From a virus: a stretch of DNA of 64,000 bases. Each line of letters opens with the position of its first letter. Within the stretch, counting starts at the first letter, position 1. Under the pieces are notes generated by a model. The model searched no databases and was not told where the DNA came from. It was given only the letters and a program-made list of their open reading frames with translations. The position numbers were made by a program, and so were the translations under genes. The DNA lies in IMG/VR virus record IMGVR_UViG_3300025000_000053, positions 185,854 to 249,853 of that record; one strand, written 5' to 3'. Below, piece after piece: positions 17,816-26,021 of this stretch.

Positions 17816-18895
17816 ATGAATTTAAAGAATATTTTCAATAAGAATAATTCTAATAATAAATCAATAAAAACCTTATTAACAACTGATGATATTGATTTTG
17901 ATACAAGTCAATCTTGTCTAGAATACTTTATATTACTAGAAGAAGATTATTTTAATATTAATAAGGAACATTTACAATCAGCACATATCGCTAATAAGGA
18001 TAAAAATATGGAAATAATACGAGAAGGTTTTAATGATTTTATTAATTCGGTTATTTCATTTTTTAAAAATCTTTTGGATAAATTCAAAGAATTTATGAAA
18101 AGAATATTTATGATAATATATGCTTATCTTGGTGATTTCGAAAAGTTCTTAGATAAGTATAAAGAACAGTTAAGAGGTTTAGACCCTAAATTTAATGTTA
18201 AAGGATTTAAATATTCTTTTAAATCAAATATACCTAATTTGGATATTATTAATAATATTATTAACTCATATAATAGTGAATTAAATGATATTGATAATAT
18301 GACAAAAGATAAAATTATAGAACAAAGAGAAAAATTTATGGCAACTGCTAATCTAAATAAAATTAGAGCTAATATTATTAGTGTATCAGGTGAAGTAAGT
18401 TCAGAGGATTATTTAAAAGATGTTAAAAAAATATTTAGAGATGGTAATGAAGAAAAAATAGATATAGAAGTAAATAAATCATTCTTAACAACAGTTATAG
18501 CAGATTACCCATTTCTAAAGAAAAATTATTCAGATGCTATTAAAGAAAGAGATGATATAATTGCAGTTATAGAAAAAATTAAATCATTCTTTGAAAAAAA
18601 TGCATCAGTTTATTATAAAGGTAAGGATAAAACTATTGGTACTAAATTATTAAATAGAAGTGGTAATAAAATTCAAACTGGAGATAATGTTGAAAAAAAT
18701 TATAGTGAAAGTAAAATTAATTTAATTAATACATTCTTTAGTTTTAAATTTGCACAATCAAAAGAAATTGGTAGTATGTGTACCATAGCATGTATTGAAA
18801 AGGTTAATGCACTAAAAGAATGCTTATCCTTTTATAGAGAAATTATTAAAAGATGTGCTTTTAAAGGACCTAAAAGTTCAACTGAAGTTAATTAA
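17816..18895 (+). CDS. Tandem paralogue 3 of 4
   Basis: 359 residues behind AAAGGAG. It diverges most at the N-terminus (Asn/Lys-rich) but keeps the core: INSVISFFKNLLDKFKEFMK, then KFLDKYKEQLRGL and VKGFKYSF. EIIRE70|G71 stands directly before the amphipathic helix, in the same place as the I/V/L-x-E motifs of the other copies. It is more AT-rich than copies 1 and 2. Function as for the family: unknown, probably a packaged head protein. Confidence 0.6.
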   Translation: MNLKNIFNKNNSNNKSIKTLLTTDDIDFDTSQSCLEYFILLEEDYFNINKEHLQSAHIANKDKNMEIIREGFNDFINSVISFFKNLLDKFKEFMKRIFMIIYAYLGDFEKFLDKYKEQLRGLDPKFNVKGFKYSFKSNIPNLDIINNIINSYNSELNDIDNMTKDKIIEQREKFMATANLNKIRANIISVSGEVSSEDYLKDVKKIFRDGNEEKIDIEVNKSFLTTVIADYPFLKKNYSDAIKERDDIIAVIEKIKSFFEKNASVYYKGKDKTIGTKLLNRSGNKIQTGDNVEKNYSESKINLINTFFSFKFAQSKEIGSMCTIACIEKVNALKECLSFYREIIKRCAFKGPKSSTEVN

Positions 18896-18918
18896 AAAAT
18901 AATACGAGGTGAAAAACT

Positions 18919-20007
18919 ATGGACTATTGTTTGGAAACAAGTATATTCCATTTAGAAACTGACAAACAATTCTTTTCTACATTATTGGAAAGAATGGAAC
19001 AAGAATCACAATCTATTAATAAATCAATAGATGATAATTTTATTGTATTAGAGGCTGATACTACAAATAATAATCAAGGGATATGGGAGAAAATTAAAGC
19101 TTTCTTTAAACGTATCTTCGGTGTATTTTCAACTAAAACTAAAACACTTTTTGATTCAAATAAAAAATGGATGGATGAAAATTTTAATAAATTAGATAAA
19201 ATTAATTATGATAAGTTAAAAATAGTCATGTTACCATTTTGGTCAATGACTATTAATGATATTAAAGGTGTTCTTAATACAATTCAAGGAATAGCTGATA
19301 ATGAATTAAATAATCCTAAAAGATTAGAAAAATATAAAGATGTAGATGAAATGAAGAATACTTTATTTAAGGAATATTTTAATGAAGACAATGATTTAAC
19401 TTTAGGGTTAAAAAATAAATTTAGGAGTAATAATCCTAAAGGTCCTATTAAAACACAAGAATTATCTGGAGGAGAGTTAAAAAATAAGGTTGCTGAATTT
19501 AAAGATTATTGTTACAATTATGGTAAAGATATAACACCTATGATTCAAGCTTTGATTAATAAAGCTGAACAATCTTTAAATCGTATAGAAAGAGTTCTAA
19601 AAGAATCTATAAATTTTTGTTTAGTTGAAAGTGCCTTTTATTCTCAAACTGAACTATTTTATTGTAGTAATTTTGAAGCTGTGTTTGAAGCTGATGAAAC
19701 AAATAAAGATGATAAAAAGAAAGATGAAAAAAAACCTGGTGATGCTTCAACTAAACCAACCGAAGTATCAGTGGTTAATACAGATGATAAGAGTAAAGTT
19801 GATGAACACGAAGAAAATAAGAAATACTCTAATGTGAGTAATTCACAACTTACTATGTATAAAAATATAGCCCAAATTATTCAATTAGCTATAACTTCAG
19901 CAATGACAGTTTTAGAAGAAAGATTTAGTGCTTATTTAAATGCTTTAAAGAAAATTGTTGCTGAAGCTGGTGGAAATATAAATAATAATCCTGATGATAA
20001 AAAATAA
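18919..20007 (+). CDS. Tandem paralogue 4 of 4
   Basis: 362 residues with GAGGTG before the ATG, 23 nt after paralogue 3. FIVLE45|A46 precedes GIWEKIKAFFKRIFGVF, which repeats the GVWENIKAFF signature of copy 1. A second set of LKES/LVES/FEAD motifs occurs near residues 225-260, followed by a Lys/Asp-rich linker, so the C-terminal part may be released as a separate piece. The block ends in a bidirectional terminator. Function unknown. Confidence 0.6.
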   Translation: MDYCLETSIFHLETDKQFFSTLLERMEQESQSINKSIDDNFIVLEADTTNNNQGIWEKIKAFFKRIFGVFSTKTKTLFDSNKKWMDENFNKLDKINYDKLKIVMLPFWSMTINDIKGVLNTIQGIADNELNNPKRLEKYKDVDEMKNTLFKEYFNEDNDLTLGLKNKFRSNNPKGPIKTQELSGGELKNKVAEFKDYCYNYGKDITPMIQALINKAEQSLNRIERVLKESINFCLVESAFYSQTELFYCSNFEAVFEADETNKDDKKKDEKKPGDASTKPTEVSVVNTDDKSKVDEHEENKKYSNVSNSQLTMYKNIAQIIQLAITSAMTVLEERFSAYLNALKKIVAEAGGNINNNPDDKK

Positions 20008-20040
20008 AATATAGGTAGAGATTATTTCTCTACCTATATT
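20008..20040. terminator. Bidirectional terminator between convergent blocks
   Basis: AATATAGGTAGAG pairs with CTCTACCTATATT and is followed by a T-run on the plus side. The 3' arm overlaps the end of the minus gene that stops at 20034. Confidence 0.85.
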
Positions 20041-21281
20041 TTTTTAAATTCACATACCCCACTCATAATAAATTCAGTACCTTCTAACTTAAATTGAATA
20101 ACACGTTTAGTTAATCTATATGAACCACTATAAGTTGAATTAATCTTAGAGTTATCAAATATAAAAACAAATTCTTTATTTGGTGTTACTGCTTCCATAT
20201 CAAAATCTGATATATTTATATTTATAACTGTATTATTTTCAATTTTTCTATTTTTCACATCATTGTTACTATATTCATTTCCGTAGTTATTAACTAATAC
20301 CTGATATGTTCCTACACCTCTTTGAACAGTTTCAGGTTTAATATTTTGAACAGAACCTTGTTTTGGATCTATTATAATAAAATTATTACCAATTATCTGA
20401 TCTGCTACAACAGAATTACTATATATATTTATGTTATCTGGAGTTATATTTATATAATTTTCTTTTTCAATATCTGATACAAAACTACCAGGTGTAAAAA
20501 TATTAGGATCTGTTAATTCTTTAATAGTAAATATAGTACGTTTATATTCTTCTTTTTGAAAGGCTGTGCATTTTGAATTACAGTCAATTATATACATAGC
20601 CATTAAATCAAAAAATATTAAGGCTCCTTTAGTATAAAATCCATATTGTTGATTCAAATAAAGCAAATTATTTAATAATGTTAATGGAGGTAATAGAATT
20701 TCCTTAAAAACCTTTTTGTTCTCTAATGGAGTCATTAAAACATTTCTCATACCACATGTTGATAATAAATAAACTACGGTATCAATTAAAGTACTACTAG
20801 TTATAACATTATTCACTATTTTTTTAGAATTATCTAAATCACTTTCTTTAAATAAATAAAATGAATATATATTTGATAAATCTCTAGGTGTAATTTCACT
20901 TCTTTCAACCTTCTTACTTTCATTATAACTTTTTTCATCAAAATAAGGTGTATCCTCATCCATAAAAACACAAAAAACAGTATTAAAGACATCTTTTTTA
21001 AATTGAAAATCTTTATTTACATCATACGAATATTTTTGCATCCTAATCCTAAATCTTACTTTTAATTTATTTGATAATATTTTAAAATAAACTTTTGGTT
21101 CTATAGAAACTGATAATTTAAATACTGGGAAGTAATCATTATCAAAATCATGTTCTAATAAAATCCCTTTTATAAAATTAGGGTTTATTTTAGTTGGTTC
21201 AATTTCTTCTGGAAATAAAATATCCATTGATTCAATCGTATATTTATATGTTCTCATATTATTTGGTATATTGTTAGCCAA
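20034..21281 (-). CDS. Probable tail/baseplate protein, 415 residues
   Basis: It starts with TTG at 21281, 8 nt after AAGGAGG. The protein (MANNIPNNMRTYKYTIESMD) is beta-rich, with a tail-like N-terminal domain (VFKLSVSIEPKVYFKIL, then LKVRFRIRMQKY) and no catalytic motif. Its general layout, in which a ligand-free beta domain is followed by a mid-protein helical region, resembles phage tail-hub and baseplate proteins; the gene at 44593 encodes a protein of similar size and style. The assignment is by overall character, not by a diagnostic motif. Confidence 0.5.
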   Translation of the reverse strand: MANNIPNNMRTYKYTIESMDILFPEEIEPTKINPNFIKGILLEHDFDNDYFPVFKLSVSIEPKVYFKILSNKLKVRFRIRMQKYSYDVNKDFQFKKDVFNTVFCVFMDEDTPYFDEKSYNESKKVERSEITPRDLSNIYSFYLFKESDLDNSKKIVNNVITSSTLIDTVVYLLSTCGMRNVLMTPLENKKVFKEILLPPLTLLNNLLYLNQQYGFYTKGALIFFDLMAMYIIDCNSKCTAFQKEEYKRTIFTIKELTDPNIFTPGSFVSDIEKENYINITPDNINIYSNSVVADQIIGNNFIIIDPKQGSVQNIKPETVQRGVGTYQVLVNNYGNEYSNNDVKNRKIENNTVININISDFDMEAVTPNKEFVFIFDNSKINSTYSGSYRLTKRVIQFKLEGTEFIMSGVCEFKKI

Positions 21282-21333
21282 AAAAAAACCTCCTTATTAA
21301 AAACTTCTTTAATAATTTGTATTAAAAGAAAAA

Positions 21334-21364
21334 AATAAACTAGAGAGATATTCTCTAGTTTATT
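21334..21364 (-). terminator. Hairpin terminator of the 21370-21927 gene
   Basis: AATAAACTAGAGA/TCTCTAGTTTATT with a 5-nt loop; read on the minus strand it is followed by T-rich sequence. Confidence 0.75.
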
Positions 21365-21369
21365 AGTTA

Positions 21370-21927
21370 TTAAAAGATTTTTCTAGTTTTATTATTTATA
21401 ATTCTTTCTCTCCAAAATTTACGGTCAAAACATTCCTCCATTATTAGTGTTGCTAGGTTATTAGCAAATATTTCTTCAGGGTTTTCTTCATGTGCTTCAT
21501 CAGATGTGTTTAATTCAGTATTTTCGTAAAATTCTTGAAGAGTTAAATTAAATTTTTCTTTAACCCAATTTTGTTGGGATAAATTAAAATACCAACATAA
21601 TATTTTACTATTTAAAATACCATGGTGAGCTAATTCATGTAATAATAACCACATTATACTGTTAGTATGTTCATATTTATCGACAAATATAAATATTTCA
21701 TTAGTAACCGGTTGATAAAAAGCACGAAAAGCATTATCACTAGGATATTTTCTATTTTTATAATATGGATCTCTTTCAAAAAAGAATTTCTTATATTTTG
21801 AATTTATAATAAAAACATTGACATCTATTTCTTTTCCCCAAAATTTATCTGAATTAAGTTGATTAAATTCTTTTTTAATACCACTAATGTCAATACCTTT
21901 AACGTCAAAATCAATAAAGTTTATCAT
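21370..21927 (-). CDS. Zincin-like metallopeptidase domain protein, 185 residues
   Basis: The helix MWLLLHELAHHGIL (residues 92-105) holds an HExxH zinc motif (His97, Glu98, His101). A downstream acidic helix, HEENPEEIFANNLAT (about 146-160), is placed to supply the third ligand. The rest of the small protein is a beta/alpha N-terminal domain. Known proteins with this layout are phage or toxin-antitoxin-linked zinc peptidases, but the substrate cannot be read from sequence. Start at ATG 21927 behind AGGAGGG. Confidence 0.65.
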   Translation of the reverse strand: MINFIDFDVKGIDISGIKKEFNQLNSDKFWGKEIDVNVFIINSKYKKFFFERDPYYKNRKYPSDNAFRAFYQPVTNEIFIFVDKYEHTNSIMWLLLHELAHHGILNSKILCWYFNLSQQNWVKEKFNLTLQEFYENTELNTSDEAHEENPEEIFANNLATLIMEECFDRKFWRERIINNKTRKIF

Positions 21928-21973
21928 AATAACTCAACCCTCCTATAATAAAAAATATATTTATTAATATTTC

Positions 21974-22318
21974 CTAATGAAGCTCTTCAAATTTTTCATC
22001 ATAAAATAAATTAAAATTCTTTTCATTACAAGTTAAAGAATATAAGAAAGTTTCTCCACTATTATCATCATTAAGACTATTTTTAAAAGTACCATTGAAT
22101 TTACAGCTATATAACTCATTTTTAATTATCAGTGTAGCTTCTTCAATAACTTCACCATTAATAATAAAAGGCTGGAAATACCTTTTTGGAAATAAAATAT
22201 TAATATGCTGACCATGTAAATCTACAAATTCAATTTCATAATCAATATCTGCATATTCATCATTCGAAGGATATTTACCACTTACATCAATAATATTAAT
22301 AACTCTTAACTGTTTCAT
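21974..22318 (-). CDS. Hypothetical protein, 114 residues
   Basis: Start ATG at 22318 with AGGGGG upstream. The sequence alternates short strands (LRVINIIDVSGK, YEIEFVDLHGQHINILF, ATLIIKNELYSCKFNG), suggesting a small beta-barrel. I do not recognise a family. It lies in a minus-strand run of small genes with normal spacing. Confidence 0.6.
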   Translation of the reverse strand: MKQLRVINIIDVSGKYPSNDEYADIDYEIEFVDLHGQHINILFPKRYFQPFIINGEVIEEATLIIKNELYSCKFNGTFKNSLNDDNSGETFLYSLTCNEKNFNLFYDEKFEELH

Positions 22319-22367
22319 TATTTAACCCCCTATTATTTTTATCAATCCAATTAAATAACCCTTAATA

Positions 22368-22805
22368 CTAAAATAACTCAGCAAATATCTTTTTATTAAT
22401 AACAATATTTGACAAATCTAATTTTAGTTTTTTATTAACTAACCATTTTAAGGCGTCTATTTTATTTTCATCAGTCCAGTAATTTTGTGGTATTAAACCA
22501 AATTGCCAAGGTTTAAATATATTAGGATATACGCTGTTAATAGTATAAAAAAGTGAAAGTTTATGAATAACTATATAAATATAATTAATTTTATACTCTG
22601 TAAAGATATCTTTATTTAGTTTTTCAATTATATCTTCTTTTGTCCATCCTAAAAGTTCTTCAAATAAAAACTTCAATATTATATCACTAATAATTTTATT
22701 TACTTCAAAACTATTTTGCCAAAAACCTCTTGGAAATTGTTTTCTTTTTTTACCACCTAAAACTTCTTTATAAATTTTAATTACTTGTAATTTATCTATT
22801 TCCAT
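22368..22805 (-). CDS. DUF4046-like protein, 145 residues
   Basis: The start MEIDKLQVIKIYKEVLG at 22805 has GGGGAG at 9 nt; a GTG three codons upstream overlaps that site. The pattern FPRGFW ... LFEELLGWTKEDI ... YPNIFKPWQFGLIPQNYW ... ALKWLVNKKLKLD resembles a Bacillus-type domain of unknown function in which the FPxGFW and KPWxF blocks and the W-L-I-x-x-K repeats are conserved (DUF4046, from memory). Function unknown. An AT-rich promoter-like motif lies about 33 nt upstream. Confidence 0.6.
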   Translation of the reverse strand: MEIDKLQVIKIYKEVLGGKKRKQFPRGFWQNSFEVNKIISDIILKFLFEELLGWTKEDIIEKLNKDIFTEYKINYIYIVIHKLSLFYTINSVYPNIFKPWQFGLIPQNYWTDENKIDALKWLVNKKLKLDLSNIVINKKIFAELF

Positions 22806-22838
22806 ATTTTTCACTCCCCATTTATTTTTATCTAATAC

Positions 22839-22853
22839 GATAATATATATTTA
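22839..22853 (-). promoter_or_regulatory. AT-rich promoter-like motif
   Basis: On the minus strand this reads AAATATATATTATCG-like, a variant of the AATTATATATTATTA motif, about 33 nt before the start at 22805. It overlaps the 3' end of the upstream gene. Confidence 0.4.
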
Positions 22854-23927
22854 TATTTTCTTTTTAGATAAAGTAATACTGCTTGTTAATTCCAATAATT
22901 GGATTGGGTATTGTGTAAAATACTTATCATTTAAATTTTTTAAAGATAAATTATCAAATCTATCAATAACTTGTTCAGTTATAGTATATATATCTTTTAT
23001 TGTTAATGCTTTAAATTGAATATCCAAACTAGTTGTATAGTAATTAATTAATAATTGATTTCTAAATTCTTCTTTAATGATATTAGAAAGAATGTTTATA
23101 CTATTAGTATTATTGTTAATAATACCTTTTTTAATAGCTTTATCTAAAGTTTTTATAATAGTTAATAAACCTAAATTTTTAATCTTTTCTATGTTCCGAT
23201 ATTTATCACCTAAAATAGATTTAATAAATGGATATAGATTTGAATCTATATCTATATTATTCACTATCTTATCTTCAAATTTTATTGTTTCAATAACATT
23301 TTCCTTACTTACTATATAACTATCCTGTTTCTTTGGATTTAATATATAAAAATTATTGTTAACATATTGATATTCATATTTATCATTAGATAAAATAAGA
23401 TTCAATGAATTGTCTTTATACCCATTTGTTAATACATATGGTACCAATGAACTTTCTATATTATTACTTTTAATTAAATAAACTCCTTCTATATATTCAG
23501 TTATTACTGATAATAGAGGAATTATTGTAGATAATGTTTGAAATAAAACAAATGTCTTAGGGTTATTAGCATATTTATCCTCATAATATTTTCTATAATT
23601 AACATTTATCATTCTATTTTTATATGTATTCTTTAGTATTGGATAAGAAAAATATATATAAATTTTAGAATATAATTTATTCTTTGAAAAGAATGATCTA
23701 TAATGAGATGTTAAATTTAGAATATTGCTCATTAATTCAATTGCTCGTTCTTCTTTTTTTACCTTTAAATATTCCTCAATATTAGCAGACACTAATTTTT
23801 TTAAAATAGGTTCAAAGTTTATAAACATATTTATTGTAGAATTTGGTGTTAATTCTTTACATTGTTTAGTAAGTAATTCATCTAATAATTTAAATCTAAT
23901 TTTAAATAAATTAAATATTATTTCCAT
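22851..23927 (-). CDS. Hypothetical protein, 358 residues
   Basis: ATG at 23927 after AAAGGTG. A mostly helical protein with a short hydrophobic segment (LFQTLSTIIPLLSVITEY, about 125-142) and a central beta region (YEYQYVNNNFYILNPKK). No motif recognised. Gene order (small conserved genes, one structural protein downstream) suggests a virion or assembly protein, but this is weak. Confidence 0.55.
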   Translation of the reverse strand: MEIIFNLFKIRFKLLDELLTKQCKELTPNSTINMFINFEPILKKLVSANIEEYLKVKKEERAIELMSNILNLTSHYRSFFSKNKLYSKIYIYFSYPILKNTYKNRMINVNYRKYYEDKYANNPKTFVLFQTLSTIIPLLSVITEYIEGVYLIKSNNIESSLVPYVLTNGYKDNSLNLILSNDKYEYQYVNNNFYILNPKKQDSYIVSKENVIETIKFEDKIVNNIDIDSNLYPFIKSILGDKYRNIEKIKNLGLLTIIKTLDKAIKKGIINNNTNSINILSNIIKEEFRNQLLINYYTTSLDIQFKALTIKDIYTITEQVIDRFDNLSLKNLNDKYFTQYPIQLLELTSSITLSKKKI

Positions 23928-23933
23928 AATAAA

Positions 23934-24299
23934 TCACACCTTTATATTAATTATAAATTGACCTTTTAACTGTGAATTAACTTTATCATTTATAGTAAAT
24001 CTTTTTCTTTTTTTATTAATTGCTTTTTCTAGTGATTCTAATGAACCATAATCACATTCTAATAAAATATCAATTAAATTATTAGTTTCTTCATCTGATA
24101 AACTTATACCCTTACCAATACGATTATTATTCATATTAATATTACGGATGTCTAACGTTGTAGGATTATCTCCCCATGTTATTTTAGTAATAGCTTTACA
24201 CCAGTCATGTTTAGTACTTTCTTTAATAACACCTAAAACTTCTTCTATTGAAAATTTAAAATCTTCATTTGGTTTTTTATTTTTTTTATTTTTAGTCAT
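23934..24299 (-). CDS. PC4/YdbC-like single-strand nucleic acid-binding protein
   Basis: 121 residues. After a basic N-terminal tail, residues 31-82 follow the PC4/YdbC plan: DWCKAITKITWGDNPTTLDI, then IRNINMNNNRIGKGISLSDE, then a C-terminal helix. The GKGIxLx(D/E)EE turn before the helix is characteristic. Family members bind single-stranded DNA or RNA as dimers and act in transcription or replication. A Lys/Arg-rich C-terminal stretch (KRKRFT) follows. Start ATG behind AAAGGGA. Confidence 0.6.
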   Translation of the reverse strand: MTKNKKNKKPNEDFKFSIEEVLGVIKESTKHDWCKAITKITWGDNPTTLDIRNINMNNNRIGKGISLSDEETNNLIDILLECDYGSLESLEKAINKKRKRFTINDKVNSQLKGQFIINIKV

Positions 24300-24345
24300 T
24301 TTTTATCAATCCCTTTCTTTTAAATTTATTATAAAAAAATAAATT

Positions 24346-24377
24346 ATTGGAATACACCTAAAAAAGTGTATTCCAAT
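24346..24377 (-). terminator. Hairpin terminator of the 24382-24972 gene
   Basis: ATTGGAATACAC/GTGTATTCCAAT with an A-rich loop; on the minus strand it is followed by AATTTATTTTTTT. Confidence 0.8.
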
Positions 24378-24381
24378 ATAG

Positions 24382-24972
24382 TTAATCCTGAATGTTGTGA
24401 ATGATATTGGAATATTTGTCATTCCCACCATCATCATCTTTACTGAAAAATTTACTGTTTTTGATAACTGTAAGAATAGATTTACCTTTTTTCAGTCTTA
24501 CTATTTCCGGTATTGCTATAGAATGAATTCTGGTATCTACAGCAAACATTAGACCTAGTACTTTAAAAATGTTACATTCTGTATAAACAATATTTTCACC
24601 CATAGCTGTACCAATCTTAAAATCCTTGGTAACACTATATAATGTATTTCTTAATTTTTCACTTACACGATAATTTTCCCCATCCATCTTTCTTCTAAGC
24701 TGTTTAGGCACATCTGCTAAGTTAGAAGTAATATCACTAGAATCCATATGAAACATAGCATAAACTTTAAGTTCTGGTTTAGCTGAACCATCACGAATTA
24801 CACGTGTTCTAATGGCAGCCACACCATCAATTTTTTTAATATCTTTTAAATAATTAAATAAAAAGCTTTCAATATCATCTGATAAAACATTGTATATTAC
24901 ACCTATTGCTTCTATTGGTACAGACCTATCTAATAATCCAAATCCTTTTTGACTCGCATTACCATTATTCAT
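24382..24972 (-). CDS. Hypothetical protein, 196 residues, less AT-rich than neighbours
   Basis: ATG at 24972 after AGGAGGAG. Codon use is visibly richer in G/C third positions than adjacent genes, as in the tandem paralogues at 15512, suggesting high expression. The protein looks alpha/beta (IEAIGVIYNVLSDDIESFLF, IRDGSAKPELKVYAMFHMD, VDTRIHSIAIPEIVRLKKG) with an acidic, flexible C-terminus. It stands alone between a terminator and a promoter-like motif at 25041. A structural or nucleic acid-associated role is possible; I do not recognise the family. Confidence 0.6.
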   Translation of the reverse strand: MNNGNASQKGFGLLDRSVPIEAIGVIYNVLSDDIESFLFNYLKDIKKIDGVAAIRTRVIRDGSAKPELKVYAMFHMDSSDITSNLADVPKQLRRKMDGENYRVSEKLRNTLYSVTKDFKIGTAMGENIVYTECNIFKVLGLMFAVDTRIHSIAIPEIVRLKKGKSILTVIKNSKFFSKDDDGGNDKYSNIIHNIQD

Positions 24973-25040
24973 GTAAATATCTCCTCCTAATTAATTTTAA
25001 TTTTTTGTTTAACTAGATATAAAAATCTATTTAGATATTT

Positions 25041-25055
25041 TAATAATATATAATT
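25041..25055 (-). promoter_or_regulatory. AT-rich promoter-like motif (exact copy)
   Basis: The minus strand reads AATTATATATTATTA, identical to the copies at 28006 and 28586. It is about 68 nt before the start at 24972. Confidence 0.5.
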
Positions 25056-25061
25056 AAAATT

Positions 25062-25937
25062 TTAATCTAATTTCTTAACCTCTTGATAATCACTTAACAT
25101 AATATTATTAATTTTATTAGACCATTTATCACTAGAAGAATATATTGTATTGATTTGTTCAATTGTATTTAAACCTTTGTTAACATAATATTTTTTAATT
25201 ATATTTGTAAAACTATCAACACTTTCTGATTTGGTGTTATAATTGTATGCTTTGTTATAAGGATCTTTATCTATAGCATTTAAACCAAATAGATTATTTT
25301 TTTCTCTTGCAATTTGAGATGTACCGTTACCACTTTCTAATCTAGCTACAGCTAGAATAAAGAAACTATTTATATTATAGTCTCTTTCAGCTTTTAGAAT
25401 AGCTTCCTCAATTCCTTCTAATTTTGTACCAGATAAAAGAGTCTTTAAGTCATTTATATGTAAATTAGATTTTGAATTAACTATATTTATGGGTTTTCTT
25501 ATTAACCCCCTAGAACTTAATTTTCTTTTATTGATATATTCCTGTAAACTACTATTACTATCAATTTTCTTTAGATAATTTTTATTAATATAATTATTAT
25601 TTTTATTCTTATACCATTCACCATCATTCTTAGATATTATTTCAACTATATCCCCTTTAGATAATATTCCAACTCTTTCGGAATTAATACTGTTAGATTT
25701 TCTTATATTCAGAAATTCACTTATAACCACATAATATTCTAATTTTTCTTGAATGAATAATGTTGGTTCTTTACTGGTATTTTTTTGTTGTTGAATATTT
25801 AATAATTCTCTATTCTTCTTTTCAACTTCTTTTATTGTCTGATTATAAATATGATTAATATGCAATCCTTGCACTAATAATAAAATAAGTATACAAATAA
25901 TTAATTTATTCTTCTTTGAAATAAATTCTTTAAACAT
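25062..25937 (-). CDS. Membrane-anchored SH3b glucosaminidase (lysin)
   Basis: 291 residues. Residues 10-30 (KLIICILILLLVQGLHI) form a signal anchor, followed by a coiled Glu/Asn linker. An SH3b domain at about 68-122 (EFLNIRKSNSINSERVGIL, then GEWYKN) is followed by a GH73-type N-acetylglucosaminidase domain at about 165-285: EGIEEAILKAERDYNIN, AVARLESGNGTSQIA with the expected catalytic Glu, and NNLFGLNAID. The enzyme cuts glycan strands of the host wall. With a signal anchor it may be exported and act in lysis, or be a virion enzyme. ATG follows AAAGGAGG. Confidence 0.8.
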   Translation of the reverse strand: MFKEFISKKNKLIICILILLLVQGLHINHIYNQTIKEVEKKNRELLNIQQQKNTSKEPTLFIQEKLEYYVVISEFLNIRKSNSINSERVGILSKGDIVEIISKNDGEWYKNKNNNYINKNYLKKIDSNSSLQEYINKRKLSSRGLIRKPINIVNSKSNLHINDLKTLLSGTKLEGIEEAILKAERDYNINSFFILAVARLESGNGTSQIAREKNNLFGLNAIDKDPYNKAYNYNTKSESVDSFTNIIKKYYVNKGLNTIEQINTIYSSSDKWSNKINNIMLSDYQEVKKLD

Positions 25938-25987
25938 TTTAAAACCTCCTTTAATTATAATAATGTTTTATATATGATAAATAACTA

Positions 25988-26019
25988 ATAATGAGATAAC
26001 CTTAAGGTTATCTCATTAT
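25988..26019 (-). terminator. Hairpin terminator of the 26022-27944 gene
   Basis: A perfect palindrome ATAATGAGATAACC-TTAA-GGTTATCTCATTAT lies immediately downstream of the minus gene ending at 26022. Confidence 0.8.
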
Positions 26020-26021
26020 CT

